The position numbers and the translations under genes were made by a program. This document shows positions 10,152-20,394 of a stretch of DNA of 64,000 nt, piece by piece. Below the pieces are notes generated by a model. The model had not been told where the DNA came from and searched no databases. It saw nothing but the letters and a program-made list of their open reading frames with translations. Within the stretch, counting starts at the first letter, position 1. Every line of letters begins with the position of its first letter. This DNA comes from Sphingobacterium bovistauri (lineage in GTDB: Bacteria; Bacteroidota; Bacteroidia; Sphingobacteriales; Sphingobacteriaceae): the NCBI RefSeq assembly GCF_020295405.1, contig NZ_JADEYP010000002.1, positions 1 through 64,000 on the forward strand. Reading direction: 5' to 3'.

Positions 10152-10742
10152 TTACATCGTAAATACAGTGTCTTGTTGATCTAAGAATTCGTTTTCTACG
10201 ATTTCTGGCGAAGGTTCTTCTTTCTCGAATTGCTTTAATTTCGAGTGGAACCCTGCACTTGCTTTGATAATAGCGATACGTGCACCACGTACGAACTCGA
10301 TTAAGCCGTATTTAGTTAATTCTTCCGTTAATCGGTCAATCTCCTCGCGGTGACCAGCTGTTTCGAATACGATATAATCTGGACGAATCACAACGACATT
10401 TGCACCGTATTCACGTAATAAACGCTCCACGTAAACTTTTTCGTTTACAACCTCTGTAGGTACTTTGTACAAGGCTTGTTCTTGCCAAATTAATTCATCA
10501 TTAGTATTGAAATAAGCTTTCAATACTTCGACTTGTTTCTCGATTTGACGACAAAGTTTACGGACCACATCTTCTGATTCGGTAATCAAAATGGTGAAAC
10601 GGTGAATGCCATCTACCTCAGAAGGAGAGGTGTTCAAGCTTTCGATGTTGATTTTACGTCTTGAAAAAATATTAGAAATACGACCTATCATACCGATGGC
10701 GTTTTCTGTATATAGCGTAATGGTAAATTCTTGCTTTTCCAT
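10152..10742 (-). CDS. ilvN: Acetolactate synthase regulatory (small) subunit
   Basis: This is the valine-sensing subunit of acetohydroxyacid synthase. Residues 1-80 form an ACT domain (FTITLYTENAIGMIGRISNIFSRRKINIESL), followed by the small-subunit C-terminal domain, which here extends to 196 residues. The gene starts 1 bp after the ilvB stop codon, typical of translational coupling. Known small subunits bind valine and stimulate the catalytic subunit; that regulation is inferred from the family. Confidence 0.93.
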   Translation of the reverse strand: MEKQEFTITLYTENAIGMIGRISNIFSRRKINIESLNTSPSEVDGIHRFTILITESEDVVRKLCRQIEKQVEVLKAYFNTNDELIWQEQALYKVPTEVVNEKVYVERLLREYGANVVVIRPDYIVFETAGHREEIDRLTEELTKYGLIEFVRGARIAIIKASAGFHSKLKQFEKEEPSPEIVENEFLDQQDTVFTM

Positions 10743-10743
10743 T

Positions 10744-12486
10744 TTATTTCAATCTAATTTCTGATACACTTGTACCTTGTGCTACCATCGGGAATACGTT
10801 GTTTTCTTTTCCAACCATAACTTCTAATAAATAGCCGCCGTCATGATCCAACATCGTTTTCACAGCGGATACCAAGTCTTTACGTTCTGAAATTTTATTT
10901 CCATCCAAATAATACGACTTCGCTAATGCGACGAAATCCGGACTTGTGATATTTACAAATGAGTAACGTCTGTCGTGGAACAATTGTTGCCACTGGCGTA
11001 CCATACCTAAAAATTCATTATTAAGAATCATGATTTTCACCTTAGCACCGAATTGCATAATAGTGCCCAATTCTTGTAAAGTCATTTGGAAACCACCATC
11101 ACCAATAATAGCGATTACGTCACGGTGAGGTGCACCATACCAAGCACCGATGGCTGCCGGTAATCCGAATCCCATTGTGCCAAGACCGCCAGAAGTTACA
11201 TTGGATTTAGATGAATTGAACTTCGCATAACGACAAGTGACCATTTGATGTTGACCTACATCTGTTACAATAACAGCATCGCCATTTGTCAACTCATTCA
11301 ATACACGAATAACTTCACCCATAGTCATTACATCACTCGTAGGATTTAATTCATCGTGAATTACTTCTTTAATTTCTTCTTGTTCTAAATCTCTAAATTG
11401 TTGTAACCAAGCTGAATGATCTACTTTCGTAAGTAATGCAGTTAACAAAGGCAAAGTTTCTTTACAGTCTCCCCATACAGGAACAGTCGCTTTTACATTT
11501 TTGTCAATTTCAGCAGGGTCAATATCTAGGTGAACAACTTTTGCTTGTTTTGCATATTTATCCAAACGACCAGTTACACGGTCATCAAAACGCATACCTA
11601 TTGCAATCAAAACATCACACTCGTTGGTCATCACGTTTGGGGCATAATTACCATGCATACCCAACATACCGACATGTTGTGAATGGTCAGTTTCTAAAGC
11701 GCTCAACCCCATTACTGTAGTCGCAGCAGGAAAACCACCTGTTTCGATGAATTCTTTGAATTCTTGTTCTGCTTTACCAAGGATTACACCTTGACCAAAA
11801 ATTACAAATGGTTTTTTTGCTGAGTTGATTAATGCTGCAGCTTCTTCTATATACTCTTTACGAACAATTGGTTTTGGGCGGTAACTACGAATATGAGAAC
11901 ATGGTTCATAGCCTTCATAATCGAATAACTGCATCTGCGCATTTTTCGTGATATCAATCAATACCGGACCTGGACGACCAGTACCTGCAATATAAAATGC
12001 TTTAGCTAAAACTGAAGGAATTTCTGTTGCATCAGTTACCTGATAATTCCATTTTGTCACAGGGCTAGTAATGTTAATTACATCCGTCTCTTGGAAAGCA
12101 TCCGTTCCCAATAATGATGCAAACACTTGTCCGGTTATGCAGACAATAGGATTGCTATCAATCATCGCGTCAGCTAGACCAGTTACCAAATTTGTTGCAC
12201 CAGGACCTGATGTTGCAAAAGCGACACCCACACGACCTGAAGTGCGAGCAAACCCCTGAGCTGCGTGAATTCCACCTTGCTCGTGACGGACCAGAATATG
12301 TTTTATTTTGTCATTATAATCATATAATGCATCATAAATGGGCATAATCGCACCGCCTGGGTAGCCGAATACCGTGTCAACTCCTTCATGAATCAAAGCT
12401 TCCAACACCGCTTGCGAACCCGATATCTGTGTATTGGCTGCAATGGTTTGGGGTTTCTTTGTTTCTGTTTTCTCCAGTGTACTCAT
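10744..12486 (-). CDS. ilvB: Acetolactate synthase catalytic subunit
   Basis: A thiamine-diphosphate enzyme that joins two pyruvates, or pyruvate and 2-oxobutanoate, to give acetolactate or acetohydroxybutyrate. The 580-residue protein has the catalytic-glutamate motif RHEQGGIHAAQGFAR near residue 65, a FAD/central domain, and the ThDP-Mg motif GDGGFQMTLQELGTIMQFGAK ending in the ILNNEFLGM segment. It is followed at 1 bp by ilvN. The upstream gap to ilvD is 145 bp and holds a small repeat and hairpin, so an extra promoter or processing site is possible there. Confidence 0.96.
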   Translation of the reverse strand: MSTLEKTETKKPQTIAANTQISGSQAVLEALIHEGVDTVFGYPGGAIMPIYDALYDYNDKIKHILVRHEQGGIHAAQGFARTSGRVGVAFATSGPGATNLVTGLADAMIDSNPIVCITGQVFASLLGTDAFQETDVINITSPVTKWNYQVTDATEIPSVLAKAFYIAGTGRPGPVLIDITKNAQMQLFDYEGYEPCSHIRSYRPKPIVRKEYIEEAAALINSAKKPFVIFGQGVILGKAEQEFKEFIETGGFPAATTVMGLSALETDHSQHVGMLGMHGNYAPNVMTNECDVLIAIGMRFDDRVTGRLDKYAKQAKVVHLDIDPAEIDKNVKATVPVWGDCKETLPLLTALLTKVDHSAWLQQFRDLEQEEIKEVIHDELNPTSDVMTMGEVIRVLNELTNGDAVIVTDVGQHQMVTCRYAKFNSSKSNVTSGGLGTMGFGLPAAIGAWYGAPHRDVIAIIGDGGFQMTLQELGTIMQFGAKVKIMILNNEFLGMVRQWQQLFHDRRYSFVNITSPDFVALAKSYYLDGNKISERKDLVSAVKTMLDHDGGYLLEVMVGKENNVFPMVAQGTSVSEIRLK

Positions 12487-12509
12487 TTTATTGTTAGTAT
12501 TAAGATATT

Positions 12510-12539
12510 AGTATTGAGTATTTAGACTTATTGGTCTAA
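12510..12539. repeat. AGTATTGAGTAT repeat unit plus small hairpin
   Basis: The gap between ilvB and ilvD contains AGTATTGAGTAT (12510-12521), the same 12-mer that is present twice in the atpD-atpC gap. It is followed directly by a TTAGAC/GTCTAA hairpin (12522-12527 and 12534-12539). This looks like a dispersed intergenic repeat and not a promoter. Confidence 0.4.
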
Positions 12540-12631
12540 TAATCCTAATTATTTTATCATGTTATCTAAATCAGTAAAGAATAAGTGGTGGTTTTAAATC
12601 TACCTACTAAATACGCTTTACTAAATATTTA

Positions 12632-14332
12632 TTATAAATCCGTTACACAACCTTGTGAAGCATCAGCAACCGTCTTAGCGTATTTGTACAATACACCTTT
12701 AGTAACTTTCAATGCGGGTTGTGTCCATTTTGCACGACGGTCAGCAATGATACTGTCTTCAACTTTTAATGTGATCGTATTATTAACAGCGTCAATTTCG
12801 ATGATGTCATCATCTTCTACCAAGCCAATTAATCCACCGTTGTATGCTTCAGGTGTGATGTGTCCTACTACAAAACCATGTGTACCACCAGAGAAGCGAC
12901 CATCGGTGATTAGAGCTATTGATTTGCCTAAGCCTGCACCAATAATCAATGAAGTTGGTTTCAACATTTCAGGCATGCCTGGTGCTCCAACTGGACCTTC
13001 ATTTTTAATTACGACTACATCACCTGGTTTGATTCTGCCGGTTTTGATACCAGATACCAAATCATGTTCTCCGTCAAAAACACGTGCTGGACCTACAAAA
13101 CGTTCCCCTTCTTTACCTGAAATCTTAGCTACAGAACCTTTTTCTGCTAAATTTCCATAAAGCACTTGTAAGTGACCGGTTGCTTTGATCGGCTCACTCA
13201 AAGGTTTGATAATAGGTTGATTGTAATCAATAACTGATTTTACATCAGCTAAGTTTTCAGCAACAGTTTTACCTGTTACAGTCATACAATCACCATGCAA
13301 TAAACCATTATCTAGTAAATAACGCAACACAGCAGGTGTGCCTCCATATTGTTGTAAATCTTGCATTAAGTATTTACCAGAAGGTTTAAAATCTGCCAAT
13401 ACTGGAGTTTCGTCAGACATGCGTTGGAAATCATCTTGAGTAATATCTACACCGATGGCTTTACCGATAGCGATAAAGTGTAATACGGCATTGGTACTTC
13501 CTCCCAAAATAATGATAGAACGTAAAGCATTTTCAAAAGCTTTGCGTGTCATAATATCTGAAGGCTTGATGTCTTTTTCTAATAAAATACGGATGTATTT
13601 ACCTGCGTCTAGACATTCTGCTTGTTTTTCTTCTGAAATAGCTGGATTTGAAGACGAATAAGGCAAGCTCATCCCTAACGCTTCGATAGCTGAGGCCATA
13701 GTGTTAGCTGTATACATACCGCCACATGCACCAGCGCCTGGACAAGTATGCTTAATGACACCTTGGAAATCTTCTTCCGACATGTTGCCACATATTTTTT
13801 GTCCTAATGCTTCGAAAGCAGAAACAATATTCAGTTCTTCGCCTTTATAATGACCTGGAGCAATAGTACCACCATATACCATAATAGCAGGACGGTCCAA
13901 ACGTGCCATAGCGATGATAGCACCCGGCATATTTTTGTCACAACCTGGGATAGCAATTAATCCGTCATAATATTGACCACCACAAATCGTTTCGATACTG
14001 TCAGCAATAACATCACGTGATACCAATGAATAACGCATCCCATCTGTACCATTACTCATACCATCACTCACACCAATAGTACCAAAAGTAAGTCCGACTA
14101 ATCCATTGTCCCATGTTCCTTTTTTGACGACTTGAGCTAAGTCATTCAAGTGCATGTTACATGTATTACCATCATAGCCCATACTAGCGATACCCACTTG
14201 CGCTTTGTCCATATCAGTATCGGTCAATCCGATACCATAAAGCATGGCTTTGGCAGCTGGTTGTGTCTCGTCTTGTGTGAAGATGCGACTGTACTTATTG
14301 ATTCCTTTTTCGTTATCAGATGATGACTTCAT
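12632..14332 (-). CDS. ilvD: Dihydroxyacid dehydratase
   Basis: It dehydrates 2,3-dihydroxy-3-methylbutanoate (or -pentanoate) to the oxoacid in valine, leucine and isoleucine synthesis. The 566-residue protein has the three iron-sulphur cysteine regions of the IlvD/Edd family: [12 protein letters not shown] near residue 57, [11 protein letters not shown] near 129 and [16 protein letters not shown] near 202. The [13 protein letters not shown] signature near residue 475 is also present. The start overlaps the end of ilvE by 17 bp, indicating a single transcript. Confidence 0.96.
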   Translation of the reverse strand: MKSSSDNEKGINKYSRIFTQDETQPAAKAMLYGIGLTDTDMDKAQVGIASMGYDGNTCNMHLNDLAQVVKKGTWDNGLVGLTFGTIGVSDGMSNGTDGMRYSLVSRDVIADSIETICGGQYYDGLIAIPGCDKNMPGAIIAMARLDRPAIMVYGGTIAPGHYKGEELNIVSAFEALGQKICGNMSEEDFQGVIKHTCPGAGACGGMYTANTMASAIEALGMSLPYSSSNPAISEEKQAECLDAGKYIRILLEKDIKPSDIMTRKAFENALRSIIILGGSTNAVLHFIAIGKAIGVDITQDDFQRMSDETPVLADFKPSGKYLMQDLQQYGGTPAVLRYLLDNGLLHGDCMTVTGKTVAENLADVKSVIDYNQPIIKPLSEPIKATGHLQVLYGNLAEKGSVAKISGKEGERFVGPARVFDGEHDLVSGIKTGRIKPGDVVVIKNEGPVGAPGMPEMLKPTSLIIGAGLGKSIALITDGRFSGGTHGFVVGHITPEAYNGGLIGLVEDDDIIEIDAVNNTITLKVEDSIIADRRAKWTQPALKVTKGVLYKYAKTVADASQGCVTDL

Positions 14333-15206
14333 AATTCTCTTGCTCTAATACTAAGTTTTTATATTTTCGTTGGATCGTAGCACCAATGCTATGTTCCCAT
14401 TCTTCTTTATAAATAATATGATCAACTTGTTTTACCCCGATAATTTCAGCTGCAGTGCCACTTAAGAAGGCACTGTCTGCTGTGTATATATCCTGGATGG
14501 TTAGTTTCTTTTCGATGATATCGAATCCCAACTCTTTGCAAATTCCTATCACCGTTTGTCTAGTGATACCGGGAAAAATGTTATCAAGTGGCGGGGTATA
14601 TATCTTATAATCTTTTTCAATAAATAAATTCTCACTCGAGGCTTGCGCTACGAAGCCATTTTGATCCATCAGCAACGCTTCATCATAGCCATTGCGAATA
14701 GCATCTGTGGATGCCAGAATGGAGTTGATGTATTGACCAGAAATCTTTGCATCAATATGAAAAGATTTTGGGTTAGGACGTTCGTAACTTGAAATGTTTA
14801 CACGCAATAGATTTTGACCTAGGTACGGTCCCCATTCCCATGCAGCCAACATAATGTTTGCGTCTTCCGAAGATGTTAAGTGCATGTTTGATCCTGAGAA
14901 TACAAGAGGTCTTATATAAGCGCTACGTAGATTGTTAATTTCTAACAATTCGTAACACTTCTCTATTAATGTTCTATTGTTCCATACGTATGGAAGACCT
15001 ATAGATTCACAAGACTTGCGCAATCTTTCGAAATGTGCTTCGGCTTTGAAAATACGTGTGCCATTGTGTGTACTATACGCGCGTAATCCTTCAAAAGCAC
15101 CATAGCCATAATGCAACGACTGACCGAATAAATCTATACCAGCAGAATTCGCATTGACAAACTCGCTGTTTAGAAATATTTTCGTGTTCTGATTATAGTA
15201 TTGCAT
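14316..15206 (-). CDS. ilvE: Branched-chain amino acid aminotransferase
   Basis: A PLP fold-type IV transaminase that makes the final step to leucine, isoleucine and valine. With the start at 15206 ([17 protein letters not shown]) it has 296 residues, normal for the class. An upstream in-frame ATG at 15281 would add 25 residues without family support, so I rejected it. [14 protein letters not shown], the [10 protein letters not shown] region and the C-terminal [16 protein letters not shown] phosphate-binding motif are characteristic. It is the first gene of the ilv/leu operon. Confidence 0.92.
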   Translation of the reverse strand: MQYYNQNTKIFLNSEFVNANSAGIDLFGQSLHYGYGAFEGLRAYSTHNGTRIFKAEAHFERLRKSCESIGLPYVWNNRTLIEKCYELLEINNLRSAYIRPLVFSGSNMHLTSSEDANIMLAAWEWGPYLGQNLLRVNISSYERPNPKSFHIDAKISGQYINSILASTDAIRNGYDEALLMDQNGFVAQASSENLFIEKDYKIYTPPLDNIFPGITRQTVIGICKELGFDIIEKKLTIQDIYTADSAFLSGTAAEIIGVKQVDHIIYKEEWEHSIGATIQRKYKNLVLEQENYEVII

Positions 15207-15515
15207 ATGATATAAATTATTAAGGTGTACATTCCCTCCCCAAAGAATTGGTACACGTATTCGATTTAGATGCTTCGTCAAGTTAAGACGAAAAAAAATT
15301 CTTTACAATAGACAAACACTTTATTTTTAAAAAGTTTTTTATTTCGATTTTTAGTTTTTTACTTTAAAATATTCTATGAAATATAATTTTACCAAAATTT
15401 AATTTTTCAATAAGCAGACCGAAATTAAAATTGGTATATTTTATTGGTTTTGAATATTTCTGATTTATCGCTGAAATTCTTCTTAAAACACTGAATTGAC
15501 TGAGGAAAGTATAAA
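15207..15515. other. Upstream region of the ilv/leu operon
   Basis: About 300 bp of A+T-rich DNA before ilvE. It holds a perfect 6-bp inverted repeat (GTGTAC at 15225-15230, GTACAC at 15251-15256) close to the ilvE start. The 75 bp directly upstream are open in the ilvE frame. I found no perfect TAnnTTTG box on the minus strand; the nearest is one mismatch away (AAATTTTG at 15393-15400). No gene is evident. Confidence 0.5.
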
Positions 15516-15554
15516 AAAATAGCCCTTAAAACTTGAAGTCTTAAGGGCTATTTT
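15511..15554 (-). terminator. Intrinsic terminator after atpC
   Basis: Perfect 14-bp arms, AAAATAGCCCTTAA at 15516-15529 and TTAAGGGCTATTTT at 15541-15554, surround an 11-nt loop. On the minus strand the stem runs into a T-rich tail (TTTTTTTATAC). It sits 18 bp after the atpC stop and separates this unit from the ilv/leu operon. Confidence 0.9.
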
Positions 15555-15571
15555 ATCATTATCTTTTGTCG

Positions 15572-15820
15572 TTATCCTTGCACAATTCCTTCTGCCAAAA
15601 CGATGATATTGTTGTCCTTTACTTCGACTACACCACCTTTAATAATAATGACTTCTTCGCCATTACTATTTTTAATAATGACTTTGCCGTCTTCTAACGT
15701 AGAGACAATAGCAGCATGATCTTTCAAAATTTGAAAAGAACCAGCAGATCCAGGTACCGTAACTGCTGTTACCTCACCTTCGTAAGCTATTTTGTCTGGA
15801 GTTATTACTTGTAATTTCAT
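15572..15820 (-). CDS. atpC: ATP synthase epsilon subunit, short form
   Basis: This is the central-stalk epsilon subunit of F1Fo ATP synthase. Only 82 residues are encoded, covering the N-terminal beta-sandwich (LQVITPDKIAYEGEVTAVTVPG, then GSFQILKDHAAIVSTLEDG). The C-terminal two-helix domain that acts as an inhibitor in E. coli (about 139 residues in total) is absent. A short epsilon is usual in Bacteroidota. It follows atpD after an 85-bp gap occupied by a repeat element. Confidence 0.92.
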   Translation of the reverse strand: MKLQVITPDKIAYEGEVTAVTVPGSAGSFQILKDHAAIVSTLEDGKVIIKNSNGEEVIIIKGGVVEVKDNNIIVLAEGIVQG

Positions 15821-15830
15821 TTTGCTATAT

Positions 15831-15900
15831 AGTATTGAGTATGGAGTATTGAGTATGGAGTAGAGAAAATCTCATTACCCTATACTCAGTACGCAATACT
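15831..15900. repeat. Tandem and inverted AGTATTGAGTATGG element in the atpD-atpC gap
   Basis: Two exact tandem copies of AGTATTGAGTATGG (15831-15844, 15845-15858) are followed by an imperfect inverted copy. The reverse complement of 15879-15900 matches 15831-15852 at 17 of 22 positions. The whole gap can fold into a long stem-loop inside the atpDC transcript. The core 12-mer recurs before ilvB, at 12510-12521. Confidence 0.7.
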
Positions 15901-15905
15901 TATAA

Positions 15906-17432
<1,527 letters not shown>

Positions 17433-17476
17433 TCAATTTATCCACAGGCTGTTTAATCAGTCTGTATTTCGGAATG

Positions 17477-17507
17477 CAAAAATAATGTATATCTTATTAA
17501 AAGCAAA
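17477..17507 (-). promoter_or_regulatory. Bacteroidota promoter of atpD-atpC
   Basis: On the minus strand TTTG (17507-17504) is followed after exactly 19 bp by TATTTTTG (17484-17477). This matches the Bacteroidota -33/-7 consensus TTTG-N19-21-TAnnTTTG. Transcription would start about 60 bp upstream of the atpD start codon. Confidence 0.75.
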
Positions 17508-17669
17508 GGGATTGTTAAGAATAATTTTAAATTTCTAGATACTTTGTTAAAACTTGAAATTTGTTGACCATAATAAATAAAAAATTGACCTTATTTTAGA
17601 TCAATCAAGTTGTCTTTTTATAAGATCAATATTGAATTAAACTCCTGTTTTAGAGGTTTATATTATTAT

Positions 17670-17819
17670 TTACAAGTAACCTGATTTATGAAAGGACTTT
17701 ATTCGATTTATTTCTTCTTCGTCTTTAGTTAGTTTTTTATCAGCTAGAGTATCCAGCTTATTGTGAACTTTTATCAACAGTAAAATAGTTTTATAAAAAA
17801 CGGATGGCGTCACAAGGAT
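17670..17819 (-). pseudogene. Coding-like 49-codon fragment without ATG
   Basis: Between atpD and araR (17,409-17,913, otherwise empty) the minus strand is open for 49 codons up to a TAA at 17670-17672. The end reads ADKKLTKDEEEINRIKSF. The acidic/basic composition and a hydrophobic segment before it look coding, but there is no ATG and a stop directly upstream in frame. The preceding reading frame continues in another phase (ITQSLAINPCDAIRFL), as if a small gene had been broken by a frameshift. No family is recognised, and chance is possible in A+T-rich DNA. Confidence 0.25.
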
Positions 17820-17853
17820 TTATCGCCAAAGATTGGGTAATGAAACTTATGTT

Positions 17854-17890
17854 AAGCAGGTGGATTTCTTGGTTTATATTCCACCTGCTT
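17854..17890. terminator. Hairpin after araR
   Basis: Perfect 11-bp arms, AAGCAGGTGGA at 17854-17864 and TCCACCTGCTT at 17880-17890, enclose a 15-nt loop. It lies 24 bp past the araR stop codon. No clear U-tract follows on the minus strand, so it is a probable but imperfect terminator. Confidence 0.5.
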
Positions 17891-17913
17891 TGAAAATCTG
17901 TGTCCTAAATACT

Positions 17914-18609
17914 TTATTCTTCGTACCATCCAGGTAGAAAATTAAGAAATGAAATGATCTTTTCTTTATATACGGTTTTGTCTACTTTATAATAGTAAGC
18001 CCCTTTTTTTGAGTTTTCTTTATCTTTTTCGTTAAGTTTTATCAATAGTTTGGAGGCAAGTAGTTTTCTCGTAAAGTTCCTTTTGTCCAATTGGTTTTCA
18101 TAAACAGCTTCGTAGAGAAGAGTAATCTGTGGTATGGTAAATTTATCTGATAATAGCTCAAAAAGAATAGGGTATAGAGCTGCTTTCTTTTTTAATTTAT
18201 TGTGAGCTTCTACGACCATTTCATTATGATCAAAGATAAGTGGTGGACATTTGTCTAGTTTAAACCATTTTGCTTTATAGTCTGTACTTAATATTTCTGT
18301 ATTGATAAGGGCAAAATAACATAAACTGACTACGCGTTCTTGTGGCTCCCGATCTGGATTTCCAAAAACAGCAAATTGTTCCATATAGATGTCATCCAAT
18401 CCGGTCAAAGATTTTAATACGCGTTGGGCAGACTCACTTGGTGATTCCTTTTCTTCCACGAATCCGCCCATCAAACTCCATTTTCCTTTTTCGGGTTCGA
18501 AGTCACGTTGAATAAGTAGTATTTCTAGTTCCTCTTTGTTGAATCCGAAAATAATACAGTCAACGGCAAGAAGTATCTTTTTATTCTTTTTGTAGAAGTC
18601 TAAAGTCAT
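17914..18609 (-). CDS. araR: NUDIX-winged helix transcriptional regulator of arabinose use (AraR type)
   Basis: A 231-residue fusion. Residues 10-145 form a NUDIX fold with the degenerate box GGFVEEKESPSESAQRVLK. The usual REUxEE catalytic signature is lost, as in effector-sensing NUDIX regulators of the NrtR family. Residues 150-231 form a winged helix (PQITLLYEAVYENQLDKRNF, then RKLLASKLLIKL and GAYYYKVD). NrtR-family AraR proteins repress arabinose genes in Bacteroides and sense L-arabinose. Divergence from araB with a palindrome between them supports that role here. Its own -7 box abuts the palindrome, so autoregulation is likely. Confidence 0.85.
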   Translation of the reverse strand: MTLDFYKKNKKILLAVDCIIFGFNKEELEILLIQRDFEPEKGKWSLMGGFVEEKESPSESAQRVLKSLTGLDDIYMEQFAVFGNPDREPQERVVSLCYFALINTEILSTDYKAKWFKLDKCPPLIFDHNEMVVEAHNKLKKKAALYPILFELLSDKFTIPQITLLYEAVYENQLDKRNFTRKLLASKLLIKLNEKDKENSKKGAYYYKVDKTVYKEKIISFLNFLPGWYEE

Positions 18610-18658
18610 GAGCTTAAGATAAATATTTCTATAAAAATTAAAAAAAAATTTTAAACTT

Positions 18659-18666
18659 CAAAAATA
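18659..18666 (-). promoter_or_regulatory. Candidate -7 element of araR
   Basis: The minus strand reads TATTTTTG (18666-18659), a perfect TAnnTTTG box about 50 bp upstream of the araR start codon and directly touching the 17-bp palindrome. No good -33 TTTG is seen at the expected distance. Confidence 0.5.
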
Positions 18667-18683
18667 AGTGTTAATTTGACACT
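18667..18683. promoter_or_regulatory. Putative AraR operator between araR and araB
   Basis: AGTGTTAATTTGACACT is a 17-bp palindrome with a single mismatched pair (7 of 8 half-site positions match around the central T). It lies in the 135-bp divergent region, next to the araR -7 box, and contains a TTAATTTG that could serve as a one-mismatch -7 box for araB. Binding there would block both promoters. The site is seen; the assignment to AraR is inference. Confidence 0.65.
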
Positions 18684-18744
18684 AATTATTAAGACATCTG
18701 TCTATTTTAGAAAACAATTATAAACTGAAAAATCAACAATAGTA

Positions 18745-20394
18745 ATGAGTAGTCCTTGTGTAATAGGGGTGGATTTTGGTAGTGATTCCGTACGAGCAAT
18801 ATTAGTAAATGCTATTAATGGAGAAGTATTAGCATCTCGGGTAAGCTATTACCCACGCTGGAAAGAGGGGTTGTATTGCAATCCGTCTATTAATCAATTT
18901 AGGCAACATCCATTAGACTATTTGGAAACCTTGGAAGAGGTGATTAGGGGATGTATTGAAGATACATCTGCTGAGGTCGCTAGTCGAGTAGTGGGGATAT
19001 CTGTCGATACAACTGGCTCCACGCCAGTAGCTGTTAATCGCGAGGGGGTGCCGTTGGCACTTACGGCAGAATTTAAAGAAGATCCTAATGCTATGTTTGT
19101 CTTGTGGAAAGATCATACAGCGATTAGAGAAGCAAGCGAAATCAATCAACATGCAAAGAGATATAAAACCGACTATTTGAAATATGTCGGAGGAGTATAT
19201 TCTTCTGAATGGTTTTGGGCTAAAATGTTGCATGTTCTCCGTGAAGATGAAAAGATACAACGTGCAGCTTATACTTGGGTAGAGCATTGTGACTGGATAC
19301 CGTATGAATTAACAGGCGGAAGGGATGTCACACTATTGAAAAGAGGTGTATGTGCGGCAGGTCATAAAGGTCTATGGGCAGAAGAGTTTAATGGGTATCC
19401 ACCTAATGAATTTTTCACGGCATTAGATCCATTATTAAAGGATCAAGTACAACGCTTAGGCAATCAGACATATACATCGGACCAATTTGTAGGAAAGTTA
19501 TCCTATCAATGGGCTGAGAAGCTTGGACTTAGTACCGATGTCGTAATTGGGGTTGGTGCTTTTGATTGTCATATGGGAGCTGTAGGAGGTGAGATTGAGC
19601 CATACTATTTGAGTAAAATCGTAGGCACATCAACTTGTGATATATTGGTTGCTCCAGAAAAAATAGAAAATACTTTAAAAGGCATTTGTGGACAAGTGAA
19701 TGGTTCAGTAATCCCTAATATGGTTGGATTGGAAGCTGGGCAGTCTGCATTTGGTGATGCGTACGCTTGGTTCAAAAATATCCTTATGTGGCCCTTACAA
19801 AACATCTATGAAATAGAAGAGTCGAAACTTCAAGAAATAGAATCGACTCTTCTTTCCAAATTGAGTGAAAAGGCGAATGTAATTGTTCCAAATGTGAAGC
19901 ATCCAATTGCAATCGACTGGCTGAATGGTCGCCGTACGCCATTTGCTAATCAAAATTTAAAATCTTCATTGCTAGATCTTAATCTAGCGTCTGACACAGT
20001 GTTACTTTTCCGTGCAGTGGTGGAGTCTACATGTTTCGGAGCGCGTAAAATTGCAGAATGTTTTATTGAACAAGGTGTACCTGTAAAAGGGATTATTGCT
20101 ATGGGGGGGATTCCTAAAAAGTCTCCTTTTATTATGCAAATGATGGCTGATATTCTAAATATGCCTATCAAGGTACATAAGTCGGATCAAACTTGTGCTT
20201 TAGGGGCGGCTATGTTTGCTGCTGTGGCGGCAAAAGTATATCCAACTGTTGAAGATGCGATGAGAAATATGGGACATGGTTTTGAGAAAATTTACTCTCC
20301 AAACAAAGATGTAGTTGGTATTTATCAAGAAAGATACGATAGGTACTTATTAGCAGGTGATGTAATAGAAAATAATTTATACGATGTACAATAA
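18745..20394 (+). CDS. araB: Ribulokinase
   Basis: An FGGY-family kinase that phosphorylates L-ribulose to L-ribulose 5-phosphate. The 549-residue length fits AraB. The N-terminal phosphate motif is GVDFGSDSVRAILVN, GAFDCHMGAVGGE lies mid-protein and the C-terminal AMGGIPKKSPFIMQMMADIL is an FGGY signature. First gene of the arabinose operon; it overlaps araD by 11 bp. Confidence 0.95.
   Translation: MSSPCVIGVDFGSDSVRAILVNAINGEVLASRVSYYPRWKEGLYCNPSINQFRQHPLDYLETLEEVIRGCIEDTSAEVASRVVGISVDTTGSTPVAVNREGVPLALTAEFKEDPNAMFVLWKDHTAIREASEINQHAKRYKTDYLKYVGGVYSSEWFWAKMLHVLREDEKIQRAAYTWVEHCDWIPYELTGGRDVTLLKRGVCAAGHKGLWAEEFNGYPPNEFFTALDPLLKDQVQRLGNQTYTSDQFVGKLSYQWAEKLGLSTDVVIGVGAFDCHMGAVGGEIEPYYLSKIVGTSTCDILVAPEKIENTLKGICGQVNGSVIPNMVGLEAGQSAFGDAYAWFKNILMWPLQNIYEIEESKLQEIESTLLSKLSEKANVIVPNVKHPIAIDWLNGRRTPFANQNLKSSLLDLNLASDTVLLFRAVVESTCFGARKIAECFIEQGVPVKGIIAMGGIPKKSPFIMQMMADILNMPIKVHKSDQTCALGAAMFAAVAAKVYPTVEDAMRNMGHGFEKIYSPNKDVVGIYQERYDRYLLAGDVIENNLYDVQ

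Noticed and set aside
12585-13160. 191-codon plus-strand open frame opposite ilvD
   Set aside because: It lies antisense to the ilvD C-terminus with complete family motifs on the other strand; no independent support.
15225-15256. T-box or amino-acid riboswitch ahead of ilvE
   Set aside because: Only a 6-bp inverted repeat is visible, with no T-box sequence or terminator/antiterminator pair.
15207-15281. Extended ilvE start adding 25 residues
   Set aside because: The 296-residue form matches the usual length of branched-chain aminotransferases; the extension is kept only as a finding.
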